From NCBI RefSeq assembly GCF_000799465.1, contig NZ_JUGU01000001.1, positions 2,562,501-2,626,500 of the forward strand: 64,000 nt of DNA, written 5' to 3'. Numbering within the stretch: the stretch's first letter is position 1; the number at the start of each line of letters is the position of its first letter. Shown here one piece after another: positions 36,759-44,769 of the stretch. The notes beneath the pieces are model-generated. The model made no database searches and was not told where the DNA came from. It saw only the letters and a list, made by a program, of their open reading frames with translations. A program made the translations under genes and the position numbers. Source of the stretch: Psychroserpens sp. Hel_I_66 (GTDB lineage: Bacteria; Bacteroidota; Bacteroidia; Flavobacteriales; Flavobacteriaceae).

Positions 36759-38534
36759 TTAATTTATAGCATCACCACGTAACATCCTAAAACGCTTTCT
36801 GGCTTCAATGAAGTAAATGCTATCTTCGTGATTAAAGATGATTTTCTCGTAGAGTTCTTTGGCTTTTTCTGGTTGTTCCAGTTGATTTTGATAAAGTTCT
36901 GCCAAATAAAAATGTGCATCGTCTGCTAAAATTTCGTCCCTATAATTATCAATGATATATTGGTAATTAGCGACAGCTTTATCAATTTGCTTTGTTTTTT
37001 CATACAATTTAGCTTGCATATATAAGGCCTGGTCCTCAATGGTTTCTCCTTTGTGCTCATTCAAAATTTTATCTATGAGCGTTATGGCCTCTTTGTTTTT
37101 ATTCTGAAAAGACATCAAGTCGGCTTTTGAATATAATTTTAAAGCAGTTTGAAGTGAATCTTCATCCTTATTATCGCTAATGAGTAATTTCAACTCCAAA
37201 GCATCATTAGCAATTAATTGAGATGTTGACGATTTTAAGATTTTTAACTGTGATTCTGCCCATGCAAAATCACCTTTATAATAGCTCGTCTTTGCTACTT
37301 TAAATCTTGCCTCTTGTGAAATTGTGCTATTTTTTAAATTGGCTTGGATTTGTGTGTAATAAATCAATGCTTCATTAAACCGCTCTTGAAAAACCAAAAT
37401 ATCTCCTAATTTTAGTTTTACAGTTGCTTCCTGAAATGTTGATAATTGTAAATCCAGACTTTTTTTCAAGAAATCACTTGCTTGTTTTGGCTCTTGTTTA
37501 TTGAAGGCTAGAAAATTTCCGTAGGCAATCTGAAGCGCAATTGTTTGCTCATATTTTCCATATTGATCAAATAAATCATTAAATTTTTTATCTATCTCTT
37601 CAAGTTGTTTCCCATCTGCATTTTCAATATCCATTTCCAACATGTATTGGTTTGCAGTTAATCTGGTATCTATATCTTGGGAATTCTCCAAAACAAATTC
37701 AAATATTTCATTGGCAACCTTATACTCTTTTTGCTTTACGGTTGTAAGCGCAAGGTCTAAAATCCTGCTCAAGCTTTCTTGATTTCTTCGGTAAATTGCT
37801 TTTTCTTGAATAAATGCTTTGTTGTATTCTTTCTGCTGAATGTATAACCAGCTCAACATATCATTCCAATGTGGCTCTGGGTTAGACTGTGACTTTTTAA
37901 GAAGCAAAGTTCTTAAGATCATATTGTTTTCGTTGTCTTTATTTTCTGAAACGAAATCACTAAAAGCTCTTTTGGCTGTATTGAGAAAGCTTGGTTTGGA
38001 CTCGACGTAATCAATATAATTAGAAAACAACAGTTCAATATTGCCTTGCTCACCATAAATTCGAGCCATTTGCATGTTGAAATTTAGGTCTGGGTTTAGT
38101 TCCATTCCTTTTTTATAGGTTGTCAAAGCTTGTTCTAAAAGGGAGTAATCTTCGAATTTTTTTGCAATTCCGTAGGTATAAGCAGGTTTTTCTATGACTT
38201 TTTGGATTGCTTCATCATAGTATTTATTTGCTAAGCCCAAACTATCCTTTAACTGATAGTTATATCCCAAATCTACAAGTAAAGGCGGATAATTAATCTC
38301 TCCCATACGTTGCATAATCTGCTGTTGAGACTCTTCGTAACGCTCTAATTGCTGGAGCGTCTCAATGATTCTATAGATGTATTTTGAATTTTTTTTATTT
38401 TCGTTTAACTTTTGATAAGATAGTAGTGCTTTGTCAAATTCGCCACGCTTAAAATAGTCGTCTGCCAGTTGTTCGCTTTGCGAAAACATAAGACCACAGT
38501 ACAAAAGGGTTAAACTGATAATTATTTGGCGCAT
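36759..38534 (-). CDS. Tetratricopeptide-repeat protein, exported
   Basis: A 591-residue protein with a signal peptide (MRQIIISLTLLYCGLMFSQ); the upstream in-frame ATG at 38612 is rejected because it would put 26 residues before the signal sequence. The rest is built from TPR-type helix pairs (such as LADDYFKRGEFDKALLSYQK, FEDYSLLEQALTTYKKGMEL and YMQAKLYEKTKQIDKAVANY) from N- to C-terminus. Such proteins assemble protein complexes in the periplasm; this one may support envelope biogenesis, but its partner is unknown. Confidence 0.82.
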   Translation of the reverse strand: MRQIIISLTLLYCGLMFSQSEQLADDYFKRGEFDKALLSYQKLNENKKNSKYIYRIIETLQQLERYEESQQQIMQRMGEINYPPLLVDLGYNYQLKDSLGLANKYYDEAIQKVIEKPAYTYGIAKKFEDYSLLEQALTTYKKGMELNPDLNFNMQMARIYGEQGNIELLFSNYIDYVESKPSFLNTAKRAFSDFVSENKDNENNMILRTLLLKKSQSNPEPHWNDMLSWLYIQQKEYNKAFIQEKAIYRRNQESLSRILDLALTTVKQKEYKVANEIFEFVLENSQDIDTRLTANQYMLEMDIENADGKQLEEIDKKFNDLFDQYGKYEQTIALQIAYGNFLAFNKQEPKQASDFLKKSLDLQLSTFQEATVKLKLGDILVFQERFNEALIYYTQIQANLKNSTISQEARFKVAKTSYYKGDFAWAESQLKILKSSTSQLIANDALELKLLISDNKDEDSLQTALKLYSKADLMSFQNKNKEAITLIDKILNEHKGETIEDQALYMQAKLYEKTKQIDKAVANYQYIIDNYRDEILADDAHFYLAELYQNQLEQPEKAKELYEKIIFNHEDSIYFIEARKRFRMLRGDAIN

Positions 38535-38654
38535 TTCATTTTTATTTATGTAAATATAACAAATGTAATATCGAGATATTGTGAATGTTTTTATAATTAA
38601 TTCGGTAGACACCGTTTTATCTACGTTGTCTCGTAATTTTCACAACCGTATATC

Positions 38655-38690
38655 AAAAAAAATGCCTAAACTCACGTTTAGGCATTACCG
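38655..38690 (-). terminator. Terminator, minus strand
   Basis: On the minus strand, ATGCCTAAA and TTTAGGCAT form a hairpin followed by eight T's. It would end the transcript of the 22-residue peptide gene at 38792-38860. Confidence 0.72.
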
Positions 38691-38791
38691 ACAAAATAAA
38701 TGTGCTATTAATCTATTTTTTACAAAATGATTCAGTTATTCTGTTTGGCTTTTTTTTAAAAATTTACTTTTAATTACTTTAAACTTAAATC

Positions 38792-38860
38792 TTATAAAAA
38801 GACTTTACTTGCCAAAGCTACTAGTGCAACTAGCAGTACAATTCTCTTGATGTTTTTCAT
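38792..38860 (-). CDS. Very small hydrophobic peptide, 22 residues
   Basis: In the 500-bp gap between the TPR and serS genes, the minus strand encodes MKNIKRIVLLVALVALASKV followed by FL and a stop. It has a basic start and a hydrophobic stretch, like a one-span peptide or the shortest signal-like peptide, and is followed by a terminator. The rest of the gap holds AT-rich sequence with no other ORF I can support. Reality as a gene is uncertain. Confidence 0.4.
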   Translation of the reverse strand: MKNIKRIVLLVALVALASKVFL

Positions 38861-38926
38861 AATTAAGCAGGTTGGTTACTATTTGGTGGTACTAACTTCT
38901 GTAATTAATATGTAAACACAAAGAAA

Positions 38927-38970
38927 AATGCTAAAAAATCGTTAAACAACGTTATTTTTTAGCATTTAAG
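38927..38970 (-). terminator. Terminator of serS
   Basis: Inverted repeat with arms of about 17-19 bases (AATGCTAAAAAAT...CGTT and AACGTTATTTTTTAGCATT), lying about 75 bp after the serS stop in its reading direction and followed by T's. Confidence 0.65.
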
Positions 38971-39041
38971 CGGTAATTTGTTTTATTTTCTTACAATGAA
39001 TAAGAGTTTTCCTATGTTTTAGTCAAGATATTAGTATCGTA

Positions 39042-40310
39042 CTAAATTTTGGAAAATCCTGTGTAAGGAATCAATACTTCTGGAATATGAATACCATCTT
39101 CTGCCTGATAATTTTCTAAAATACCAGCCAGTACTCTAGGCAATGCGAGTGAGCTACCATTAAGCGTATGGCATAACTCTATTTTACCTTCTTTATTTTT
39201 AAAACGTAGTTTCAATCTATTTGCCTGAAAAGTTTCAAAATTAGACACACTTGAAATTTCTAACCAACGGTCTTGCGCTGTAGAAAACACTTCAAAATCA
39301 TAGGTTAAAACTGATGTGAATCCTAAATCTCCACCACAAAGACGTAAAATTCTATATGGCAATTTTAGTTCCTGTAAAATTTCTTTAACGTGATTGACCA
39401 TTTCATCTAAAGCTTGATATGAACGATCTGGATGTTCAACCCTTAGAATTTCGACTTTATCAAATTGATGTAGACGGTTTAAACCTCTCACATGTGCGCC
39501 ATAACTACCAGCTTCTCTTCTAAAGCAAGGTGTGTAACCGGTAATTGCTTTAGGTAAATCGCTCTCAATCAATAAATCGTCACGAAATAAGTTTGTTGCA
39601 GGAACTTCGGCAGTTGGAATTAAATATAAATTATCTTCAGTAACGTGATACATTTGACCTTCTTTGTCTGGCAATTGTCCTGTCCCAAATCCAGAAGCTT
39701 CATTGACTAAATGAGGTAGTTGGTATTCGGTATAACCAGCAGCTGTGTTTTTATCTAAAAAATAAGCAATTAATGCACGTTGTAACCTAGCGCCTTTTCC
39801 TTTATAAACTGGAAAACCAGCTCCGGTGATTTTGTTGCCAAGTTCAAAATCAATAATGTCGTATTTTTTTGCCAATTCCCAATGTGGCATTGCACCGTCA
39901 TATAATTTTGGGATTTCGCCTTCTCTAAATACTTCTTCGTTATCCTCATCTGTATTTCCTTTAGGCACACTTTTATGTGGCACATTAGGAATTTTATATA
40001 ACAAATCGTTTAAAGCATTAGAAGTGGTGTTTAATTGGTCGCCTAATGTTTTTGAATCTTCTTTGAGCTGTGTTGTTTTTTCCTTTAATGTGTTTGCTTC
40101 AGCAGCTTTACCTGTTTTATAAAGTTGTCCAATTTCCTTAGAAATACTATTAGATTCCGCAAGAGTATTGTCAAGTTTTGTTTGCAATTTTCTACGTTCT
40201 TCATCAAGGGTGATGACCTCTTCTATCATTTTTGAAGCATCCAAATTACGTTTTGCTAAACGTTTGATGACCTCTTCCTTGTGTTCTCTAATATAGGCAA
40301 CTTGTAGCAT
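39042..40310 (-). CDS. serS: Seryl-tRNA synthetase
   Basis: A 422-residue class II synthetase charging tRNA-Ser. The N-terminal long coiled coil (residues about 30-100) binds the tRNA variable arm. The class II motifs are visible: TGYTPCFRREAGSYG (motif 2, about 255-270) and LNGSSLALPRVLAGILENYQ (motif 3, about 390). Last gene of the ribF-HTTM-serS operon, 41 bp after the HTTM gene. Confidence 0.96.
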   Translation of the reverse strand: MLQVAYIREHKEEVIKRLAKRNLDASKMIEEVITLDEERRKLQTKLDNTLAESNSISKEIGQLYKTGKAAEANTLKEKTTQLKEDSKTLGDQLNTTSNALNDLLYKIPNVPHKSVPKGNTDEDNEEVFREGEIPKLYDGAMPHWELAKKYDIIDFELGNKITGAGFPVYKGKGARLQRALIAYFLDKNTAAGYTEYQLPHLVNEASGFGTGQLPDKEGQMYHVTEDNLYLIPTAEVPATNLFRDDLLIESDLPKAITGYTPCFRREAGSYGAHVRGLNRLHQFDKVEILRVEHPDRSYQALDEMVNHVKEILQELKLPYRILRLCGGDLGFTSVLTYDFEVFSTAQDRWLEISSVSNFETFQANRLKLRFKNKEGKIELCHTLNGSSLALPRVLAGILENYQAEDGIHIPEVLIPYTGFSKI

Positions 40311-40351
40311 GGTTGTATTGTGTTTTTTGAAACGCCAAATTTAAGTAATTG

Positions 40352-41674
40352 TCAGTTATTCTCATCTTGATTTGACGGTAAAATCCAATCATGGTGTTTA
40401 AAATGATGCCATTGCTCGTTTGCAAGGTCAACATTTGGGTCTATTAGTTGTTTACTCGCTTTGCCATTAACACTTACATAGGCTCTCACGTATACCTCAA
40501 CATCCAATCCTTTTTCAGCATATATTTTTTTGAGACGCTGTGCGAATTGCCACATCACGTCTGGTTTTGTGCTTACGGTTCGCATTTGTTTTTTTGATAG
40601 ATATGTCTCTAACTTAAATGGTATTTCAGCTTTTGAGGCTTTATCAACCACTCTAAAACTGGTATTGCCACTTTTTGAGCGCAGCATCATTCTCCAGGAA
40701 AGCCTGTGTCCTTCTTCCGTCCATAAAACATCATCCTTTATAAAATGGTGCCTCAATGGCAATGCAATTTGAATGATAAAATAAAGAACAAAAACAATTT
40801 TAAATGTAGAAGCGTAGGTTGGTGTTTCTATTTTTTCTTCGGAATATAATGGCTTTCGTTTTAAGAATAGTTTCTGTATAACCCTTGGTTCAAAAAAGAA
40901 AACTGCAAAAGCCAACGATAAATACGGAAATATCCCAACTTGAAAAATGAACGAATTAAAAAGATGAAAGAATATTGATGCAAAGAAGGCTACTTTTCGG
41001 GTTCGCTTCCAAAGGAGCAAGGGAATGATGAGTCCATCAAATAGAATGCCTCCATAGGCTATTAAATAATGGATGAATTTTTGTTGCAGCAAATTTCCGA
41101 CGAGAAAATAATGCTTTTTGCTCTTCATAAGCAATTCTGGAACCGATAAATCTATCCATTCGGGATACATTTTAGCAATAGACGCGTAGGAATACAAAAT
41201 AAACAATTGAATTATAAAAACCCATCTGCACCAATTAGGCATTGAGATTCTTTTAATGCTTGGGTTTTGTAATGCATCAACAGAAGCATAACGTTGTGCA
41301 GGTAAAAAACACATTACCGCACTTAAAATCATTAAGAAATAATAATGATTATTATATGATGATTTTTGCATAAAATACGTTGCAGACCATAATAGAGTAA
41401 ACGAAATCATGCTTAACCTGTATTTATAACCTACCATAACGAAAAGTCCACAAATCCCCATAATGACGTAATGCGCGTACATCCACTCGCCTTGGATGGT
41501 CTGTAAAAAATCAAAACCTATGAAATTAAAAGTAAATTCTGGCTCGACCAATGTGCGTTTTAGCCATCCAGTAAAAATGGCTCCTATGCTTTCTAAAAAG
41601 ATCAATCCGCCAAAAAATATTCTGAAAACGATTAGCGCGCTGTTATCTATATATTTGAAAAGAAACTTATTCAT
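40352..41674 (-). CDS. HTTM domain membrane protein (gamma-carboxylase-related)
   Basis: A 440-residue integral membrane protein with about eight hydrophobic segments in its first 310 residues, related to the HTTM (horizontally transferred transmembrane) domain of vitamin K-dependent gamma-carboxylases; QRYASVDAL and NSFIFQVGIFPYLSLAF are in line with the family. The C-terminal 120 residues are soluble. Whether it carboxylates anything is unknown. Its start overlaps the end of ribF by 8 bp, so it is translated with it. Confidence 0.78.
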   Translation of the reverse strand: MNKFLFKYIDNSALIVFRIFFGGLIFLESIGAIFTGWLKRTLVEPEFTFNFIGFDFLQTIQGEWMYAHYVIMGICGLFVMVGYKYRLSMISFTLLWSATYFMQKSSYNNHYYFLMILSAVMCFLPAQRYASVDALQNPSIKRISMPNWCRWVFIIQLFILYSYASIAKMYPEWIDLSVPELLMKSKKHYFLVGNLLQQKFIHYLIAYGGILFDGLIIPLLLWKRTRKVAFFASIFFHLFNSFIFQVGIFPYLSLAFAVFFFEPRVIQKLFLKRKPLYSEEKIETPTYASTFKIVFVLYFIIQIALPLRHHFIKDDVLWTEEGHRLSWRMMLRSKSGNTSFRVVDKASKAEIPFKLETYLSKKQMRTVSTKPDVMWQFAQRLKKIYAEKGLDVEVYVRAYVSVNGKASKQLIDPNVDLANEQWHHFKHHDWILPSNQDENN

Positions 41675-42656
41675 AGCGACTTTGAATCCAATTTATAGCA
41701 TTAGACTTATCGTTTTGAAGTTGGTTTTTAAGTAATTCTACCGACTCAAATTTGCTTTCATCCCTTAACCGCTCTAAAATTTCAATCTTTAAAATTTTAT
41801 TATACAAATCTTGGTCAAGGTTGAAAAAGTGAACTTCAGTCGATTGTTTTTCGCCTTCAAAGGTTGGATTGGTACCAATGTTCATCATTCCAAAAAAATC
41901 AATCCCGTCAATATTGGATTTTACAATATAGACACCATTTTTGGGAATTAATTTATAACCTTCTTCAATATGTATATTGGCTGTTGGGAAATTTAGCGTC
42001 TTGCCGATCCCTTTTCCTTTTATAACCTTTCCTGTAATAAAATAAGCATATCCCAAATAAGAATTGGCAGTTTCTATATCTCCTTCAATTAGCGATTGTC
42101 TTATTTTTGTAGAACTTACCGCAACATCTTCTATATCTTGGGCAGAAATTTCTTCTACGATAAAACCAAACTCTTTTCCGAAGGCCTTTAAATCATTGAT
42201 GTTTGCAGTTCTGTTTTTTCCGAAGTGATGATCGTAGCCAATAATTATATGTTTTGCATTTAACTCATCTACAAGAAATTCTTTAACGTAATTGCGAGCC
42301 GATTTATTTGCGAATTCTGAGGTGAATTTTTTAATCACCACTTCATCTAACCCAAATTGAGACAACACATTTTTACGCTCAGTTATGGTATGTAGTAATT
42401 TAATTTCAAAATCTGGCTGGAGTACCATTCTAGGATGAGGAAAAAACGTAAACACAATAGATCTTAAATCTTTTGAATGACCAGTTTTTACAAGTCGTGT
42501 GATGATTTTTTGATGACCTATGTGCACACCATCAAACGTCCCTATAGTAATTATGGAAGATGGAACCTTTTTGATATTTGTTGGGTTTGAATTCAATATC
42601 AATTTTTTTGTAAAAGTAGGTATAATGATATGTAATAAAAAAAAAGAGGATTGCAT
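41667..42656 (-). CDS. ribF: Bifunctional riboflavin kinase / FAD synthetase
   Basis: Up to 329 residues. The N-terminal FMN adenylyltransferase domain has GTFDGVHIGHQKII (about residues 37-50) and the C-terminal riboflavin kinase domain has GKGIGKTLNFPTANI (about 215-229). It converts riboflavin to FMN and then FAD. The start is uncertain: ATG 42656 lies inside the terminator of the upstream gene, and the 18 residues it adds are not conserved-looking. A TTG at 42602 or 42596 after the TACTTTTA box (42617-42610) is a better guess. Confidence 0.88.
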   Translation of the reverse strand: MQSSFFLLHIIIPTFTKKLILNSNPTNIKKVPSSIITIGTFDGVHIGHQKIITRLVKTGHSKDLRSIVFTFFPHPRMVLQPDFEIKLLHTITERKNVLSQFGLDEVVIKKFTSEFANKSARNYVKEFLVDELNAKHIIIGYDHHFGKNRTANINDLKAFGKEFGFIVEEISAQDIEDVAVSSTKIRQSLIEGDIETANSYLGYAYFITGKVIKGKGIGKTLNFPTANIHIEEGYKLIPKNGVYIVKSNIDGIDFFGMMNIGTNPTFEGEKQSTEVHFFNLDQDLYNKILKIEILERLRDESKFESVELLKNQLQNDKSNAINWIQSRYE

Positions 42657-42672
42657 AAATCAACCCTCTTTT
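42640..42672 (-). terminator. Terminator of the M43 protease gene
   Basis: On the minus strand, AAAAGAGGG and CCTCTTTTT form a hairpin followed by T's, 22 bp past the protease stop. Confidence 0.68.
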
Positions 42673-42693
42673 GATATCTAAATTAAATAAATA

Positions 42694-44628
42694 TTATTTT
42701 TTTATAAATGGCTTTGTTACCGAAATATCATATTTATTTATTTTAATAAAATACATACCATTGCTAAGTGCATTAGTGTTTATTGCTAGATCTTCTTCAC
42801 TAGAAATAATTTTTTTAGTAATTGTCTGACCTAACATATTAACAATCTCATAACTATCTGGTAAATCACTTCTATTACTCAATTTGATATTTAGAATAGC
42901 AGCTGCTGGGTTAGGGTAAATATATAAATTACTATTTAAGAAATAATCATTTACTCCTAAAGAATTCGCTAAAATATTAGCTTGTTGAGAACCTCCAAAA
43001 TCCCCGCCTGACACTAACAAAGTTCCTGTTGCGTCGTTCTCACGTATTTCAAAAGATCCTGTTCCATAATCACAGCAAATACCATCTCCATAAGAATCAC
43101 TAATTAAAAAAGAATAACATTCATTAGTCCCTAGAGGAATTAATTCCGTAAATGTTGTATTATCTTCAGTACTACCATTATAAGGTCCTCCAGACGCTAC
43201 AACATTGTCACTCCCATCTCGAAACTCCCATGTCGTTTCATTAGAGAAACTATCAGTTGTTAAGCTAAAAAACAATTGGGTTGCCTCTGCTGTCGTTGGA
43301 GAAGCTATCACATAATCTGCACTATCCGTATCATTACAAACTCTTTGGTCTGTTGAAGGAAGAGAAACACTAACATTTAATGTTCCTGAGCCATCAATAA
43401 CTGTTATAGTTGGAAGTGTAAACGTGTCAAATTCATTTTGTACTATATTACCATTATATGTAAATGTTTCAGGAGCTCCTGCATTTATACTATAACTAAT
43501 TGTTGCAGTAGTTATGGTACTAGATCCATAATTAGTTAGTCTTATATTTGGAATTTGTTCACCACATACTTGATCAAAACCTTCAATTTTAATGCTAGCA
43601 TCGACAGCTAATTCTGGCAATGGCATTTCTGGGATTGTGTTAGATATTAAATTAACTCTAGATGTGTTTATAACATTTAACATCCGTGCTTTTTGACCGT
43701 TTGTAAATATATTCATACATGCATCATCAGTATAATCCATATAATTTTCAAACATATCATCACCTCCACCGGTACAAGTATCTGCAGCAGTTGTTGGACA
43801 ACCACCAGTTGGACCGGAGATTGCGGGAGTATCTGTAACACTATCATTCGGAGATGAACATCCACCTTGAAACGTATGAAAAAGACCAAAATAATGACCT
43901 AGTTCATGAGTTGTAGTTCTTCCTAAATTAAATTGTCCGCCGATTGTTACTCCTGGAGCATCATTGGTCCCAAAAAACTCATATCCCATTACAACACCGT
44001 CAGAAGACGGAGTTCCTCCAGGAAATTGAGCATATCCAAGAAGCGTAGGATCGGAAAAATCGACTGTCCACATATTTACATAAAATTCAGGATCCCAAAT
44101 AGTCAATGGCTTTAAAATATCATCCGTAGCACCTTGGAAAGGCCATGAATTTGCGATATCAGACAGGTCAACTCTATCAATTCCTGTAGAAGGATTACAG
44201 TCTGGATCTTGTCTTGCAAGATAAAATTCTATTTCAGTATCTGCACTTGCAGGGTCAGAACTAAAACCTCTAGAGCCAACAAGTCTTCTAAAATCTTCAT
44301 TTAATACTTGTATTTGTGATTCTATTTGAGCGTCTGAGATGTTTCTTCCAACACCTATAGCCTCTCCACTATGAATAACGTGAACTACAACAGGAATTCT
44401 CAGTACAGAACCTCTTTGATAATCACTTCCTAATGCTTGAACTCTTGAATTCATAACACGCTCAAAAGCTTCACTACCCATCATATTAGGGTTTTTCTCT
44501 AATAATTGAGCATTATATTCATCTGTTGCGCAATTACGAATCTGGTCAACATTTATTTCTTGCGCATTCAATCCTAAACAAGTGATTAAAAGGACAACAC
44601 ATATTATTTTAAAAGTAAAATTTTTCAT
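42694..44628 (-). CDS. Secreted M43-type zinc metalloprotease with T9SS sorting domain
   Basis: A 644-residue exported protease with a signal peptide (cleavage after LNAQ, about residue 23). The zinc motif TTHELGHYFGLFHTF (HExxHxxGxxH, about residues 236-248) and the Met-turn region NYMDYTDDACMNIF are those of M43/pappalysin-like metalloproteases. A beta-sandwich region follows and the last 80 residues (YIYPNPAAAILNIKLSN to FIKK) form a T9SS type A sorting domain. It is probably an exported or surface peptidase. Divergent from another T9SS protease at 44770. Confidence 0.88.
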   Translation of the reverse strand: MKNFTFKIICVVLLITCLGLNAQEINVDQIRNCATDEYNAQLLEKNPNMMGSEAFERVMNSRVQALGSDYQRGSVLRIPVVVHVIHSGEAIGVGRNISDAQIESQIQVLNEDFRRLVGSRGFSSDPASADTEIEFYLARQDPDCNPSTGIDRVDLSDIANSWPFQGATDDILKPLTIWDPEFYVNMWTVDFSDPTLLGYAQFPGGTPSSDGVVMGYEFFGTNDAPGVTIGGQFNLGRTTTHELGHYFGLFHTFQGGCSSPNDSVTDTPAISGPTGGCPTTAADTCTGGGDDMFENYMDYTDDACMNIFTNGQKARMLNVINTSRVNLISNTIPEMPLPELAVDASIKIEGFDQVCGEQIPNIRLTNYGSSTITTATISYSINAGAPETFTYNGNIVQNEFDTFTLPTITVIDGSGTLNVSVSLPSTDQRVCNDTDSADYVIASPTTAEATQLFFSLTTDSFSNETTWEFRDGSDNVVASGGPYNGSTEDNTTFTELIPLGTNECYSFLISDSYGDGICCDYGTGSFEIRENDATGTLLVSGGDFGGSQQANILANSLGVNDYFLNSNLYIYPNPAAAILNIKLSNRSDLPDSYEIVNMLGQTITKKIISSEEDLAINTNALSNGMYFIKINKYDISVTKPFIKK

Positions 44629-44769
44629 ATTCTAATTTTTTAAAATTTAAAGCAACTAATTTACTGAAAATTTCTCAAAAAAACGGAAAGTTAAAAATGT
44701 AATTTTTATAGTCAATTATTTAGTATTTCTATATCGAATAATTTATTTTTATAAAAAAATAACTATATC

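Noticed and set aside
38535..38612. Upstream start for the TPR protein
   Set aside because: It would place 26 residues before a standard signal peptide.
38927..38970. attC-like arm (AACGTT within an inverted repeat)
   Set aside because: The arms simply form a hairpin with T-run after serS. There is no GTATA/TATAC block and no cassette-like complementarity.
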